From Qipengyuania gelatinilytica (GTDB lineage: Bacteria; Pseudomonadota; Alphaproteobacteria; Sphingomonadales; Sphingomonadaceae): a stretch of 64,000 nt of DNA. Positions 35,567 to 46,512 of the stretch are shown piece after piece. The notes beneath the pieces were generated by a model that worked only from the letters and a program-made list of their open reading frames with translations, made no database searches and was not told the origin of the DNA. The DNA lies in the NCBI RefSeq assembly GCF_019711315.1, contig NZ_CP081294.1, positions 1,302,001 through 1,366,000 of the forward strand. The letters are read 5' to 3'. The position numbers and the translations under genes were made by a program. Within the stretch, counting starts at the first letter, position 1. The number at the start of each line of letters is the position of its first letter.

Positions 35567-36498
35567 AGCGTGTTCACCGGTATCTTGATATAGCTCACAC
35601 CGTTCTCCTCGGGTTCGGGAAGATGACCGCCGCGCATGTTCACCTGCACGCCCGGCATGATCAGCTTGGGCATGGCGAGAGTGCGGTCACGCGCCGTGCG
35701 CATTTCGACGAATTCGTCCTCGCTCGTGCCTTCCTTCACGTGGACATTTCCCGCGCGCTGTTCGGCGACGCTGCTTTCCCAGGCATATTCGTCCCTGCCC
35801 GGCGCCTTGTAATCGTGGCACATGAACAGGCGCGTCTGTGCGGGCAGCGAGAGAAGGCGGCGGGTCGACCGGAACAGCACCCGCGCATCGCCGCCGGGAA
35901 AATCGGCGCGCGCCGTGCCGAAATCGGGCATGAACAGCGTGTCGCCGATAAAGGCGGCATTGCCGATCACGATGGCATAGTCGGCGGGCGTGTGGCCGGG
36001 GACGTGAAGCGCCATGCCTTCGATCCGGCCGAGCATGAAGGTCTCGCCGTCCGTGAACAGGTGATCGAACTGCGATCCGTCGCGCTCGAAATCGCTGCCG
36101 GCATTGAACAGCTTGCCGAAGACCTCCTGGACCTCAATGATTTCGCGGCCGATGGCGAGCTTCCCGCCGAGCTTTTCCTGCAGGTAGGGCGCTGCCGAAA
36201 GATGGTCGGCATGGGCGTGCGTTTCGATCAGCCATTCGACGGTCAGGTCGTGCTGCCGTATGTGGTCGAGGATGGGATCGGCCGATTCATGCGAGGTACG
36301 ACCCGAAGCCGCGTCATAGTCGAGCACCGAATCGATGATCGCGCACTGGCGCGTATCCGGGTCGTGGACCACGTAGCTGACCGTGTTCGTTTCCTCGTCG
36401 AAAAATGCCTTGATTTCAGGCTGCAGCGCCGTGTCGGCAAGAGCACGTTCGACCTGCCCGGCGGCTGCCTCGATTACATCGTCATCAGTATGGGTCAT
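35563..36498 (-). CDS. blh: Blh/ETHE1-like metallo-beta-lactamase-fold hydrolase (persulfide dioxygenase-like)
   Basis: A 311-residue protein with the MBL metal motif IETHAHADHLSAA, a second histidine in LHVPGHTPADYAIVIG, and the Asp-bearing FIGDTLFMPDFGTARADFPG. The late HxDY motif (MCHDYKAPGRDEYAW) is typical of ETHE1-like persulfide dioxygenases and BigR-linked Blh. It likely oxidises glutathione persulfide to sulfite, which SoeABC could then oxidise. No rhodanese domain is fused. First gene of the operon with two YeeE-type genes. Confidence 0.86.
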   Translation of the reverse strand: MTHTDDDVIEAAAGQVERALADTALQPEIKAFFDEETNTVSYVVHDPDTRQCAIIDSVLDYDAASGRTSHESADPILDHIRQHDLTVEWLIETHAHADHLSAAPYLQEKLGGKLAIGREIIEVQEVFGKLFNAGSDFERDGSQFDHLFTDGETFMLGRIEGMALHVPGHTPADYAIVIGNAAFIGDTLFMPDFGTARADFPGGDARVLFRSTRRLLSLPAQTRLFMCHDYKAPGRDEYAWESSVAEQRAGNVHVKEGTSEDEFVEMRTARDRTLAMPKLIMPGVQVNMRGGHLPEPEENGVSYIKIPVNTL

Positions 36499-36515
36499 GG
36501 CGTCACCTTTATATG

Positions 36516-36548
36516 CGCATTATCTAATATACATGCAGCGTTAGTCAA
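36516..36548 (-). promoter_or_regulatory. Promoter and AT-rich dyad upstream of blh
   Basis: On the minus strand TTGACT (36548-36543), 16 bp and TAGATA (36526-36521) form a good promoter 23 bp before the blh start. A GCAT-N12-ATGC dyad (36517-36536) covers the -10 region. The position is right for repression by the BigR-type regulator. Confidence 0.5.
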
Positions 36549-36617
36549 TGCCGGCCTTGCCAAGTCCCTCAAAACGTGGCTGGCCAAGGTGCAAAACTGC
36601 GACTAGGAATTGCGTCC

Positions 36618-37655
36618 ATGGCGTTATTCGATCCCCCGGCTTCCGCACCAGGTCCTGCGCCAGATGGCGACGCACGCGGATTGCGGGACGGTTTCGGCCG
36701 GCACTTCTCCTACCTGCGCATATCGCTGACCGAGAAATGCAATTTCCGCTGCACCTATTGCCTGCCTGACGGCTTCAGGAAACAAACGGGCTTGGCGCCG
36801 GAACTTTCCCGCGACGAAATCCTGCGGGCCGTGCGCGCATTTGCACACCTCGGCCTGTGGAAATTCCGCCTCACCGGTGGCGAACCCACGGTGAGGCCCG
36901 ACTTCGGCGAAATCCTCGAAGCCGTAGCGGGCGTTCCGGGCGCCGAACGCATTGCCCTGACCACCAATGGATACCGCCTCGCGCACAATGCGAAGGCTTG
37001 GCGGGCAAGCGGACTCGACGCGGTCAACGTCAGTATCGACACGCTTGATCCGGAAGGCTTCGCAAGGATCACCGGCCATGACCGCCTGAGCGAGGTGATC
37101 GCCGGGATCGATGCCTGTCTCGACGCAGGATTCGAGGCAGTGAAGGTGAACAGCGTACTGATGAAATCGCTCGGCGCGCGCGACTGGGAGGACATTCTCG
37201 CATTTGTCGCGGACCGCCCGGTCACCTGGCGTTTCATCGAACTGATGCGCACCAACGACAATGCAGGTTTCCATCGCGGCGAAGCTCTGCCGGGCGAAGT
37301 CATCCGCTCCCGCCTGCTCGAAGAAGGTTGGCAGGCCAGCGCCCGCCAGCCGGGAGCCGGCCCTTCCAATGACTATGTCCACCCTTCGAGCCGCGGTTCG
37401 ATCGGGCTGATCTCGCCCTATGGGTCGGGCTTCTGCGACAGCTGCAATCGCCTGCGCCTGTCGAGCCGCGGCAAGCTGCACCTGTGCCTGTTCGGTGACG
37501 AGGGCCTCGACCTGCGCGACCTCCTGCAAGCGGACGACCAGCTCGATGCGCTGGTGGACCGTATCCGCGCCGCCATGCCCACCAAGATGCGCGGGCATCG
37601 CCTGCACGACGGGAACAGCGGACAGACCCCGCATCTCGCCTCGATCGGGGGCTGA
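36618..37655 (+). CDS. moaA: GTP 3',8-cyclase MoaA
   Basis: A 345-residue radical-SAM enzyme for the first step of molybdenum cofactor synthesis, from GTP to 3',8-cyclo-GTP. The SAM cluster motif is CNFRCTYC near residue 42. The second cluster cysteines are in GFCDSCNRLRL and LHLCLFGDEG, and the protein ends in the conserved GG. AGGA lies nine bases before ATG 36618. The gene starts 119 bp from the divergent blh and is followed after eight bases by moeA. Confidence 0.95.
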   Translation: MALFDPPASAPGPAPDGDARGLRDGFGRHFSYLRISLTEKCNFRCTYCLPDGFRKQTGLAPELSRDEILRAVRAFAHLGLWKFRLTGGEPTVRPDFGEILEAVAGVPGAERIALTTNGYRLAHNAKAWRASGLDAVNVSIDTLDPEGFARITGHDRLSEVIAGIDACLDAGFEAVKVNSVLMKSLGARDWEDILAFVADRPVTWRFIELMRTNDNAGFHRGEALPGEVIRSRLLEEGWQASARQPGAGPSNDYVHPSSRGSIGLISPYGSGFCDSCNRLRLSSRGKLHLCLFGDEGLDLRDLLQADDQLDALVDRIRAAMPTKMRGHRLHDGNSGQTPHLASIGG

Positions 37656-37663
37656 CAGCAGGC

Positions 37664-38848
37664 ATGCTCGATTTCGATGCCGCAATCGAAGAACTGGCAG
37701 CTGCGGTGCGTCCATTGGCGACAGAGGAAGTGCCTCTCGCCGAGGCTTCGGCCCGCTACCTCGCCCAGGACCTGTGCGCGCGCGGCGATGCACCGGCAAG
37801 GGCGATCTCCGCGATGGATGGCTATGCGGTGGCAGAAGGCGCAACGCGTCCAGGCCAATGGCTGACCGTCGCGCACGAGATCAAGGCGGGCGCAGCCGAT
37901 CCCGGCACCCTGTCGGACGGCGAGGTGGCGAGGATCTTCACCGGCGCCCCGCTTCCCGCAGGCGCGGATTGCGTCATCATGCAGGAATATGCCGAGCGCG
38001 AGGGCAGCAAGGTTCGCTTCTCCGAAGGCTACGGTCCGGCCCGCCACATCCGCGAGGCGGGGAGCGATTTTCGCGCTGGCGACAACCTCCTGAAGCGGGG
38101 AGATCGCCTGACCCCGCGCGCGATAGTCTCGGCCTCCGCCGCCGACGTAGCGACTGTGGAGGTGCATGCGCGCCCGCGCATCGCCATCATCGCGACCGGC
38201 GACGAACTCGCGCCTCCCGGCAGCGCTTTCGAGACGCCCGGGGCATTGCCGGAATCGGCCAGTTTCGGGGTCGCCGCCATGGCCCAAGAGATGGGCGCGC
38301 AGATCGTTTCCCGCTCGCGCGGCGGAGACAATCTAGGCGAATTGACCGGGCTGGCAGGTCAGGCCCTCGACACGGCGGACTGCGTGGTGGTGACCGGCGG
38401 CGCTTCGGTCGGCGATCACGATCTCGCCCGCCCGATGTTCGGCGATGCGGGCCTCGACCTCGTGTTCTCGAAAATCGCCATCAAGCCGGGAAAACCTGTC
38501 TGGCTTGGCACATCGCGCGGCAAGATGGTCCTCGGACTGCCGGGCAATCCGACCTCCGCGATGGTGACCGCGCGCCTTTTCCTGAGGCCGCTGCTGGCCG
38601 CCATGCAGGGTGGCTCGGCATCCGGGCAGCTCCGGTTCCTGTCGATGCCGCTGGCCGCCGCCCTGCCGCCGACCGGCTCGCGCGAGACCTTCGTCCGGGC
38701 ACGGGCCACTGCAGACGGGCTGGTGCCGCGCAGCAATCAGGAGAGCGGGTCGCAGGCGCCACTGGCCGAAGCCGACTGGCTCATCCGCAGGCCTGCAGGC
38801 AGTCCCGCATGCGAAGCCGGCGCCCTGGTCGAAGCGCTTGATTTCTGA
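37664..38848 (+). CDS. moeA: Molybdopterin molybdotransferase MoeA
   Basis: A 394-residue protein that inserts molybdate into adenylated molybdopterin, the last step in cofactor synthesis. Landmarks are ISAMDGYAV, the VTGGASVGDHD nucleotide motif, KIAIKPGKPVWLG and the substrate-binding LPGNPTSAMV. All four domains are full length. It follows moaA closely, so the two act as an operon. Their position beside soeABC links cofactor supply to the main molybdenum enzyme of the window. It converges on hutU. Confidence 0.94.
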   Translation: MLDFDAAIEELAAAVRPLATEEVPLAEASARYLAQDLCARGDAPARAISAMDGYAVAEGATRPGQWLTVAHEIKAGAADPGTLSDGEVARIFTGAPLPAGADCVIMQEYAEREGSKVRFSEGYGPARHIREAGSDFRAGDNLLKRGDRLTPRAIVSASAADVATVEVHARPRIAIIATGDELAPPGSAFETPGALPESASFGVAAMAQEMGAQIVSRSRGGDNLGELTGLAGQALDTADCVVVTGGASVGDHDLARPMFGDAGLDLVFSKIAIKPGKPVWLGTSRGKMVLGLPGNPTSAMVTARLFLRPLLAAMQGGSASGQLRFLSMPLAAALPPTGSRETFVRARATADGLVPRSNQESGSQAPLAEADWLIRRPAGSPACEAGALVEALDF

Positions 38849-38862
38849 CGAGCGAGGGCGCG

Positions 38863-40533
<1,671 letters not shown>

Positions 40534-40546
40534 GCCGAAGTCCTCA

Positions 40547-41332
40547 TTATAAATCTCCGAAAGTGCTTTCGATGCCGGCAAAGACCGCGGCGAGCGTATC
40601 GCGCAGCGTCGCGGCCTTGTCGGGGGAATAGGTGAAGGGCGGTTCCTCGGCCGCGAGATAGGCGCTTTGCGCGATCTCCATCTGGACGGCATGGATGTTC
40701 TCGGCAGGCCTTCCGTAGTGCCGGGTGGTCCAGCCGCCCTTGAAGCGGCCGTTGAGGACGTGGGTGAAGGCGCTTGTGGCACAGGCCTGCTCGACAGCGC
40801 TCTCGATCGCGGGGGAGCAAGAGGTCCCGGAATTGGTCCCGATGTTGAGCACAGGCAATTCGCCTTCGAACAGATAGGGCACGTGGCTGCGGATCGAATG
40901 GCAATCGTAGAGGACGGCGAAACCGTGCTGCGCTTTCACTCGCGCAAGCTGCTCGGCCAGCGCCGTGTGATAGGGGGCATGGAATTGGGATTTCCGGCGC
41001 GTGATCTCGGCAGCGTCAGGTTCCTGCCGCCAGATCGGCTTGGCATCGAAATCGGTCAGCGGGACGAGCGAGGTCGTGTTCTGGCCCGGATAAAGCGACG
41101 CGTCGTCGGGCGGGCGGTTTGCATCGATGACATAGCGGTTGAAGGTCGCACGCACGATGGTCGCGTCGGGGAGGAGCCCTTCATAGAGTTCCGGAATACG
41201 CCAGTCGGTGTCGAACAGCTCTCGCGCGGCGGGTTCCAATGCTTCGATAACATCGTGTGGCAGCCACGTCCCAGAATGCGGCTGCGCAAGGACGATGGGC
41301 GAATTGCCGGTCTCGACACAGACGGGGTTCAT
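40547..41332 (-). CDS. hutG: N-formylglutamate deformylase HutG
   Basis: A 261-residue amidohydrolase that splits N-formylglutamate to glutamate and formate, the last step of the five-step histidine pathway. The metal site is spread over [38 protein letters not shown] and the late [13 protein letters not shown]. It belongs to the FGase fold (not the arginase-like HutG that acts on formiminoglutamate). This agrees with the presence of hutF in the same locus. The ATG overlaps the hutH stop by four bases. Confidence 0.91.
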   Translation of the reverse strand: MNPVCVETGNSPIVLAQPHSGTWLPHDVIEALEPAARELFDTDWRIPELYEGLLPDATIVRATFNRYVIDANRPPDDASLYPGQNTTSLVPLTDFDAKPIWRQEPDAAEITRRKSQFHAPYHTALAEQLARVKAQHGFAVLYDCHSIRSHVPYLFEGELPVLNIGTNSGTSCSPAIESAVEQACATSAFTHVLNGRFKGGWTTRHYGRPAENIHAVQMEIAQSAYLAAEEPPFTYSPDKAATLRDTLAAVFAGIESTFGDL

Positions 41333-42864
41333 CCCAGTGCCTCGCCGATCGTGGCTTCGTGAAGTCCCTCGCAGAGCGGTCCCGATGCGAGCAGTTCAGC
41401 TGCGGCGGCGATATCGCCATCGACCATGCGGTCGCTGTCCAGCACCGGCGAGGCTTCGCGCACGCGCGCCATGACCGTTTGCAGCGCATCGCTGGTGCTG
41501 AGCGGTGCGCGGAATTCAATCCCCTGGACCGCCGACATGGCCTCGATACCGAGGATTGCGGACAGGTTCTCGTTCATCTCGATCAGGCGGCGCCCGGCAT
41601 GGCATGCCATCGAGACATGGTCTTCCTGATTGGCCGAGGTCGGCGTGGAATCCACCGTACGCGGATTGGCGAGCGCGCGGTTCTCGCTCATCAATGCAGC
41701 AGAAGTCACCTCGGCGATCATCAGGCCCGATTGCAGGCCCGGATTAGCGGAGAGGAAGGCCGGAAGGCCGAAGCTGAGCGAAGGATCGACCAGCAGGGCG
41801 ACACGGCGCTGGGCGATGCTGCCGACCTCCGAGATGGCAAGGGCGATGGCATCTGCTGCCAGTCCCACCGGCTCTGCATGGAAGTTGCCGCCTGACACCA
41901 CCTCACCGTCGGACAGCACCAGCGGATTGTCGGTCACTGCATTGGCCTCGGTGCGCAGCACATGGCCCGCATTGCGCAGCTGGTCGAGGCACGCACCCAC
42001 GACCTGCGGAGCGCAGCGCAGGCAATAGGGGTCCTGCACGCGCAGATCGTCCTCGCGGTGGCTTTCCCGGATCTCCGAACCTTCGAGCAGGTCACGCACG
42101 ATCCGCGCCGCGTCGATCTGGCCGCGATGGCCGCGCAGCGTGTGGATCTCGTCGCGAAATGGCGCCGAGGACCCCATCGCCGCATCGATCGACAGCGCGG
42201 TCGTCACGAGCGAGTTGGTGGCGAGGTTCCAGGCGTCGAACAGGCCGACCAGCGCCAGCGCCGTCGAAACCTGCGTGCCATTGAGAAGAGCGAGGCCTTC
42301 CTTCGCCTGCAGCTCGACCGGCTCCAGACCGGCTTTTTGCAAAGCCGCGCCCGCCGCCATCCGCTCACCCTTGTAGAATGCCTCGCCCTCACCGATGAGC
42401 GTGGCAGCGACATGGGCCAGCGGGGCAAGATCGCCCGAGGCACCGACCGATCCCTTTTCGGGCACGAGCGGGATGACATCGCTGGCGACCATCTGCTGCA
42501 GTCGCTCGATGACAACCGGGCGCACTGCCGAGGCTCCGCGTCCGAGCGAGATGCATTTCAAGGCAATGATAAGGCGAACCACATCGGCGGGCAGAGGCTT
42601 GCCGAAGCCTGCGCTGTGCGAGAGCACGATATTGCGCTGGAGGGCGGCAAGGTCGGCTTCCGCGATCCGCACGCTGGCGAGCTTTCCGAAGCCCGTGTTC
42701 ACACCATAGAGAGCCTCGCCCTTGGACATGGCCTTTTCCAGCCGTTCGACGGCGCCCGCGACCTGCCCCATTGCCTCGCCCGAGATATGGAAGGCTGAGC
42801 CGCTACGATACAGCGCCTCGAGTTGCGCCATGCCGACCTGGCCGGGGACGAGCTCAACGCTCAT
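41329..42864 (-). CDS. hutH: Histidine ammonia-lyase
   Basis: A 511-residue lyase that removes ammonia from histidine to give urocanate. The Ala142-Ser143-Gly144 triad in [13 protein letters not shown] cyclises into the MIO prosthetic group. [12 protein letters not shown] near residue 53 and the [16 protein letters not shown] segment are typical. Length and motifs are complete. Its ATG overlaps the hutI coding end by 11 bases, giving a compact hutI-H-G-U order. Confidence 0.96.
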   Translation of the reverse strand: MSVELVPGQVGMAQLEALYRSGSAFHISGEAMGQVAGAVERLEKAMSKGEALYGVNTGFGKLASVRIAEADLAALQRNIVLSHSAGFGKPLPADVVRLIIALKCISLGRGASAVRPVVIERLQQMVASDVIPLVPEKGSVGASGDLAPLAHVAATLIGEGEAFYKGERMAAGAALQKAGLEPVELQAKEGLALLNGTQVSTALALVGLFDAWNLATNSLVTTALSIDAAMGSSAPFRDEIHTLRGHRGQIDAARIVRDLLEGSEIRESHREDDLRVQDPYCLRCAPQVVGACLDQLRNAGHVLRTEANAVTDNPLVLSDGEVVSGGNFHAEPVGLAADAIALAISEVGSIAQRRVALLVDPSLSFGLPAFLSANPGLQSGLMIAEVTSAALMSENRALANPRTVDSTPTSANQEDHVSMACHAGRRLIEMNENLSAILGIEAMSAVQGIEFRAPLSTSDALQTVMARVREASPVLDSDRMVDGDIAAAAELLASGPLCEGLHEATIGEALG

Positions 42865-44068
42865 GGAATTCTCCGTTCACGATCCGCCCGCGCAGCAAGT
42901 CGCCGCCGAGCCAGTAGCTGAGGTAATCGGGATGCTGCACCTGCCAGACGGCGAGTTCCGCGCGCTTGCCCGCTTCGATGGAGCCATATTCGTCCGAGAG
43001 CCCGAGCGCTGAGGCCGCGTTGCGTGTCGCTCCCGCCAGCGCCTCTACAGGCGTCAGGCGGAACAGCGTGCAAGCCATCCCCATCGCCAGCCGCAGCGAG
43101 GACATGGGCGAACTGCCGGGATTGGCATCGGTCGCGACGGCCATGGCGACGCCATGCTCACGCAGGGCCTCGACCGGTGGCAGCTGCGTCTCGCGCAAGG
43201 TGAAGAATGCGCCCGGCAGCAGCACGGCGACCGTGCCGCTTTTCGCCATGAGCGCGGCGTCTTCGGGGGCCAAAAATTCGAGGTGATCGGCCGAGAGCGC
43301 TGCGAACTCCGACGCCAGCACGGCGCCCTTGAGGTCGCTCAGCTGCTCGGCATGGAGTTTGACCGGTAGGCCCAGTTCGCGTGCGGTTTCGAACACGCGG
43401 CGGACCTGTTCCGGAGTGAAACCGATATTCTCGCAGAAGGCATCGACCGCATCGACGAGGCCTTCCGCATGGGCCTGCCGCAATCCGGCGATCGCGACCT
43501 CTTCTACGTAATCGTCGGCTCGGCCTTCGTAACCGGGTGGAAGCGCGTGAGCGGCGAGCCAGGTCGTGCAAATGCGGACCGGCCGGTGCTGTTCGATACT
43601 GCGCGCGACGCGAAGCATGCGCAATTCCTGCTCGACGGTGAGGCCGTAGCCCGACTTCACCTCGATCACCGCGACCCCGTCGGCGAGCAGGTCGTCGACC
43701 CGGACCAAGGCCGATGCGAGCAATTCCTCATTGCTTGCCTCGCGCGTCGCCTTGACGGTCGAACGGATACCGCCGCCCGCGCGAGCGATTTCCTCATAGC
43801 TTGCCCCGCCGAGCCGCATGGCGAATTCCTGCGCCCGGTCGCCACCGAAAACGAGATGGCTGTGACATTCGATCAGGGCCGGAGTGACCAGCGCGCCGCC
43901 GAGATCGGTTGCGGGACAATCGGCATATTCGGGCGGCAAATCCTGTGCAGGCCCAACCCACGCAACTCGCCCTCCCTCGATAGCAATGGCTGCGTTTTCG
44001 ACCAGGCCATAGCCCTCGCCGGCGCTCATGGTCGCCGCGCTGCATCCGTTGAAGACCCTGAGACTCAT
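42854..44068 (-). CDS. hutI: Imidazolonepropionase
   Basis: A 404-residue metal-dependent amidohydrolase that opens the imidazolone ring to formiminoglutamate. Signature pieces are [40 protein letters not shown] and the metal His in [10 protein letters not shown]. Start ATG 44068 lies next to the 18-bp palindrome at 44095, the likely operator. It is the first gene of the minus-strand hut operon. Confidence 0.95.
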   Translation of the reverse strand: MSLRVFNGCSAATMSAGEGYGLVENAAIAIEGGRVAWVGPAQDLPPEYADCPATDLGGALVTPALIECHSHLVFGGDRAQEFAMRLGGASYEEIARAGGGIRSTVKATREASNEELLASALVRVDDLLADGVAVIEVKSGYGLTVEQELRMLRVARSIEQHRPVRICTTWLAAHALPPGYEGRADDYVEEVAIAGLRQAHAEGLVDAVDAFCENIGFTPEQVRRVFETARELGLPVKLHAEQLSDLKGAVLASEFAALSADHLEFLAPEDAALMAKSGTVAVLLPGAFFTLRETQLPPVEALREHGVAMAVATDANPGSSPMSSLRLAMGMACTLFRLTPVEALAGATRNAASALGLSDEYGSIEAGKRAELAVWQVQHPDYLSYWLGGDLLRGRIVNGEFHER

Positions 44069-44094
44069 GGGCTTGCGCTTCCCCTCTTTGCGTG

Positions 44095-44112
44095 ATTATG
44101 TATGCACATAAT
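44095..44112. promoter_or_regulatory. Probable HutC operator between hutI and hutF
   Basis: ATTATGTATGCACATAAT is a dyad with two perfect 7-bp arms around ATGC. It lies in the 65-bp divergent gap and covers candidate -10 sites for both directions. GntR/HutC repressors of other bacteria bind similar TGTATA-like dyads, so it should be the site where the hutC product holds both hut operons off until urocanate appears. Confidence 0.7.
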
Positions 44113-44133
44113 ATTGGAAAGGCGCAAGCTGCT

Positions 44134-45504
44134 ATGGCCGGTGAAATCTCTGCGCGGCAGGTCCTGACCCCGGGCGGCTGGCTCGCGAACCATGTGGTCC
44201 GCTGGGACGATACGGGCACGATCACCTATCTCGGCAATGACGGCTTCGATGCCGCGAGTGCCGTCGGCACGCTGATCCCGGGCCTTTCCAATCTCCACAC
44301 GCACAGTTTCCAGCGCGCAATGGCGGGCCTTGCCGAGACGCGCGGACCTTCCGGCTCCGACGATTTCTGGAGCTGGCGGCAGGTCATGTACCGCTTCCTC
44401 GAGGTCCTCACGCCCGAGCATATCGAGGCAATCGCCGCGCAGGTGCAGATGGATATGGCGCTGGCAGGCTTCACCGCCTCGGCTGAATTCCATTACCTCC
44501 ACCGCCAGCCCCGGGGCGCGCATTTCGACGACGTGTCCGAGATGTCGCAGCGCATCTTCGCAGCGAGCGAGACGAGCGGCATCGGCCTGACACACCTGCC
44601 GGTCCTCTACAGCCATGGCGGGCTCGACAAGCGCGCCTTGAACCAGGGCCAGTCGCGCTTCGGATGCAGTCCGCAAGAGTTCGAGACGCTCTACGCCGCC
44701 ATTGCGGACGCCGCCGCGCACATGCCTGCCGACTTCCGCCTCGGCGTCGCGCCGCATTCGCTGAGGGCCGTCGATGGCGAAGGCCTCTCTGTGTGCCTCG
44801 ACCTGTGCCCCGAGGGCCCGTTCCACATCCATGCTGCCGAACAGGTCAGGGAGATCGAAGAAGTGGAAGCCGCGCTCGGCGCACGGCCGGTCCGCTGGCT
44901 GCTCGATACCATGCCCGTAAACGAACGCTGGTGCCTCATCCATGCGACACATATCGACGAGGGCGAGACACGCGATCTCGCGCAGTCCGGTGCTGTCGCA
45001 GGTCTTTGCCCGACCACCGAAGCCAATCTCGGCGACGGAATATTTCCCGCGCAGGAATATCTCGCCGCGGGCGGACGGTTCGGCGTCGGATCGGATTCCA
45101 ATATCCGCATATCAGCAGCCGAAGAGCTGCGCATGCTCGAAGTCTCCCAGCGCCTCCTCCTGCGCCAGCGCGCTGTGCTGACCGACGACAAGGCCCGCTC
45201 CAACGGCCGCAACTTGCTGGAACGCGCGGCGAGCGGCGGCGCGCAGGCTGTCGGCCGCAAGGCAGGCACGATCGAGACAGGCCAGCTGGCCGACCTTGTA
45301 GCCCTTCGCGACGACATCCCCTTCCTCGACTGGGCCGATCCCGACCAGCGCATCGACAGCTGGGTGTTTGGTGTAGAGGGCAATCCCGTCCGCGATGTCT
45401 GGTCGGCAGGCCGCCATATCGTGACCGGCGGCGACCATGTCCGCGCCGGCGAAATCCGGCGCAAGTTCGCGACCACCATGGCCGAGCTGCGGAGCGCCCT
45501 GTGA
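44134..45504 (+). CDS. hutF: Formimidoylglutamate deiminase HutF
   Basis: A 456-residue amidohydrolase that releases ammonia from N-formimidoylglutamate to give N-formylglutamate. The metal motif is LSNLHTHSFQRAMAG, with later metal histidines in FHIHAAEQVREIEE and LIHATHIDEGET and the Asp in GVGSDSNIRIS. The ATG at 44134 is chosen over the GTG at 44092, which lies in the operator. GGAAAGG is about 11 bases upstream. The gene overlaps hutC by four bases. Confidence 0.94.
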   Translation: MAGEISARQVLTPGGWLANHVVRWDDTGTITYLGNDGFDAASAVGTLIPGLSNLHTHSFQRAMAGLAETRGPSGSDDFWSWRQVMYRFLEVLTPEHIEAIAAQVQMDMALAGFTASAEFHYLHRQPRGAHFDDVSEMSQRIFAASETSGIGLTHLPVLYSHGGLDKRALNQGQSRFGCSPQEFETLYAAIADAAAHMPADFRLGVAPHSLRAVDGEGLSVCLDLCPEGPFHIHAAEQVREIEEVEAALGARPVRWLLDTMPVNERWCLIHATHIDEGETRDLAQSGAVAGLCPTTEANLGDGIFPAQEYLAAGGRFGVGSDSNIRISAAEELRMLEVSQRLLLRQRAVLTDDKARSNGRNLLERAASGGAQAVGRKAGTIETGQLADLVALRDDIPFLDWADPDQRIDSWVFGVEGNPVRDVWSAGRHIVTGGDHVRAGEIRRKFATTMAELRSAL

Positions 45505-46193
45505 ACGGCGTCACCCATGGAGGGATTCGCGAGGCCATCCGCGAGCGGATCGTCGCAGGCGAATGGAAGCTTGGCGAACTGATCCCCGGCGAGATGGAGT
45601 TTGCCGCCGAATACGAGTGTTCGCGCACGACCGTGAACCGCGCCCTGCAGGCGCTGGCCGACGAGGGCATCGTCGAGCGCAAGCGCAAGGGCGGCACAAG
45701 GGTGCGCCCGATGCCCGCCCCTCAAGCGCAGCTCAAGATCCCGATCATCCGCGAACAGGTGGAAAGCCGGGACGCAGCCTATTCGGCGAGGATAGTGCGG
45801 CGCGAAACTCTCATACCGACGGCGGAGATCGCGCAGCTCCTGGGCGTGAGAGAACAGAGTCGCTGCGCCTATCTCGAGACTCTGCACCTGTCCGACGGGC
45901 GCCCATTCGTGTTCGAACGCCGGTGGGTAAATCTCGGGACGGTTCCCGAATTCGAACAGGCCGACCTCGCACAGACGAGCGCCAATGAATGGCTGATCCG
46001 CACCGTGCCGTTCACTCGCGGCGATGTGAGCCTCTGCGCAACCAGCGCCGACGCCGAATTGGCCGCCGTTCTAGGGTTCGAGCAAGGCGAGGCACTCTTC
46101 ACCATGAAACGCGTGACATGGCTGGACCAGCGCTCGGTCACGGCGACCCGTCTCTACTATGCGCCCGGATACAGCCTCGATTTCGCAATCTAG
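45501..46193 (+). CDS. hutC: GntR-family histidine utilisation repressor HutC
   Basis: A 230-residue repressor. Residues about 5-70 are the GntR winged helix (IREAIRERIVAGEWKLGELI, CSRTTVNRALQALADEGIVE). Residues about 90-225 are a UTRA ligand domain (RCAYLETLHLSDGRPFVFERR). HutC proteins bind urocanate and leave their operator, so the locus turns on when histidine is broken down. The GTG start overlaps the hutF stop, hence hutF-hutC is autoregulated through the operator at 44095. Confidence 0.9.
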   Translation: MNGVTHGGIREAIRERIVAGEWKLGELIPGEMEFAAEYECSRTTVNRALQALADEGIVERKRKGGTRVRPMPAPQAQLKIPIIREQVESRDAAYSARIVRRETLIPTAEIAQLLGVREQSRCAYLETLHLSDGRPFVFERRWVNLGTVPEFEQADLAQTSANEWLIRTVPFTRGDVSLCATSADAELAAVLGFEQGEALFTMKRVTWLDQRSVTATRLYYAPGYSLDFAI

Positions 46194-46240
46194 GCCACCG
46201 CACGCAGCGCGCACTTCGAAAATCGCAAGCTATCGAAAAA

Positions 46241-46327
46241 TGGTGCCCAGAAGAGGACTCGAACCTCCACGCCCTTGCGAGCGCCGCCACCTGAAGACGG
46301 TGCGTCTACCAATTCCGCCATCTGGGC
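46241..46327 (-). tRNA. tRNA-Leu (anticodon CAG)
   Basis: The minus strand folds as a class II tRNA. The 7-bp acceptor stem is GCCCAGA/TCTGGGC, the D-loop region GGCGGAATTGGTAGAC, and the anticodon stem CCGTC/GGCGG around loop TTCAGGT gives anticodon CAG. A long variable arm (GGCGCTCGCAAGGGCGT) and the T arm GGTTCGAGTCC follow. The 3' CCA is encoded. The long variable arm and D-loop pattern are those of leucine tRNAs. Confidence 0.95.
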
Positions 46328-46346
46328 ACACTTACGAGACAAGCGG

Positions 46347-46352
46347 ATCATA
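46347..46352 (-). promoter_or_regulatory. Candidate -10 box of the tRNA-Leu gene
   Basis: TATGAT on the minus strand, 20 bp before the tRNA 5' end and followed by a GC-rich discriminator (CCGC), is a good -10. No convincing -35 is visible at 16-18 bp. A perfect TTGACA (46409-46404) lies too far upstream to pair with it. Confidence 0.35.
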
Positions 46353-46512
46353 CGAGTCCGTGTCCGTGGTAGGCGCGGGCCACTAGCGAAGGGGTCGCCC
46401 CCTTGTCAACGCTATTCGCACCTCGATGAGAGGAACGCTTGCGGCCTCGCATGGGTTACGGCTAGGGGCAGCCCGAAATCCTAACGGACAGCATCAATTT
46501 CCAAGGCAGGTC

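Noticed and set aside
40534-40782. 83-codon extension of hutU
   Set aside because: It overlaps hutG in another frame and is not urocanate-hydratase-like; family length fits a start at 40533.
44092-44133. GTG start for hutF
   Set aside because: It lies across the operator palindrome. The ATG at 44134 has a better ribosome site and matches the family N terminus.
46389-46409. TTGACA with an AAGGGG-TCGC-CCCCTT palindrome as a tRNA promoter
   Set aside because: The -35 is perfect but no -10 lies at 16-18 bp; the TATGAT nearer the tRNA is too far from it.
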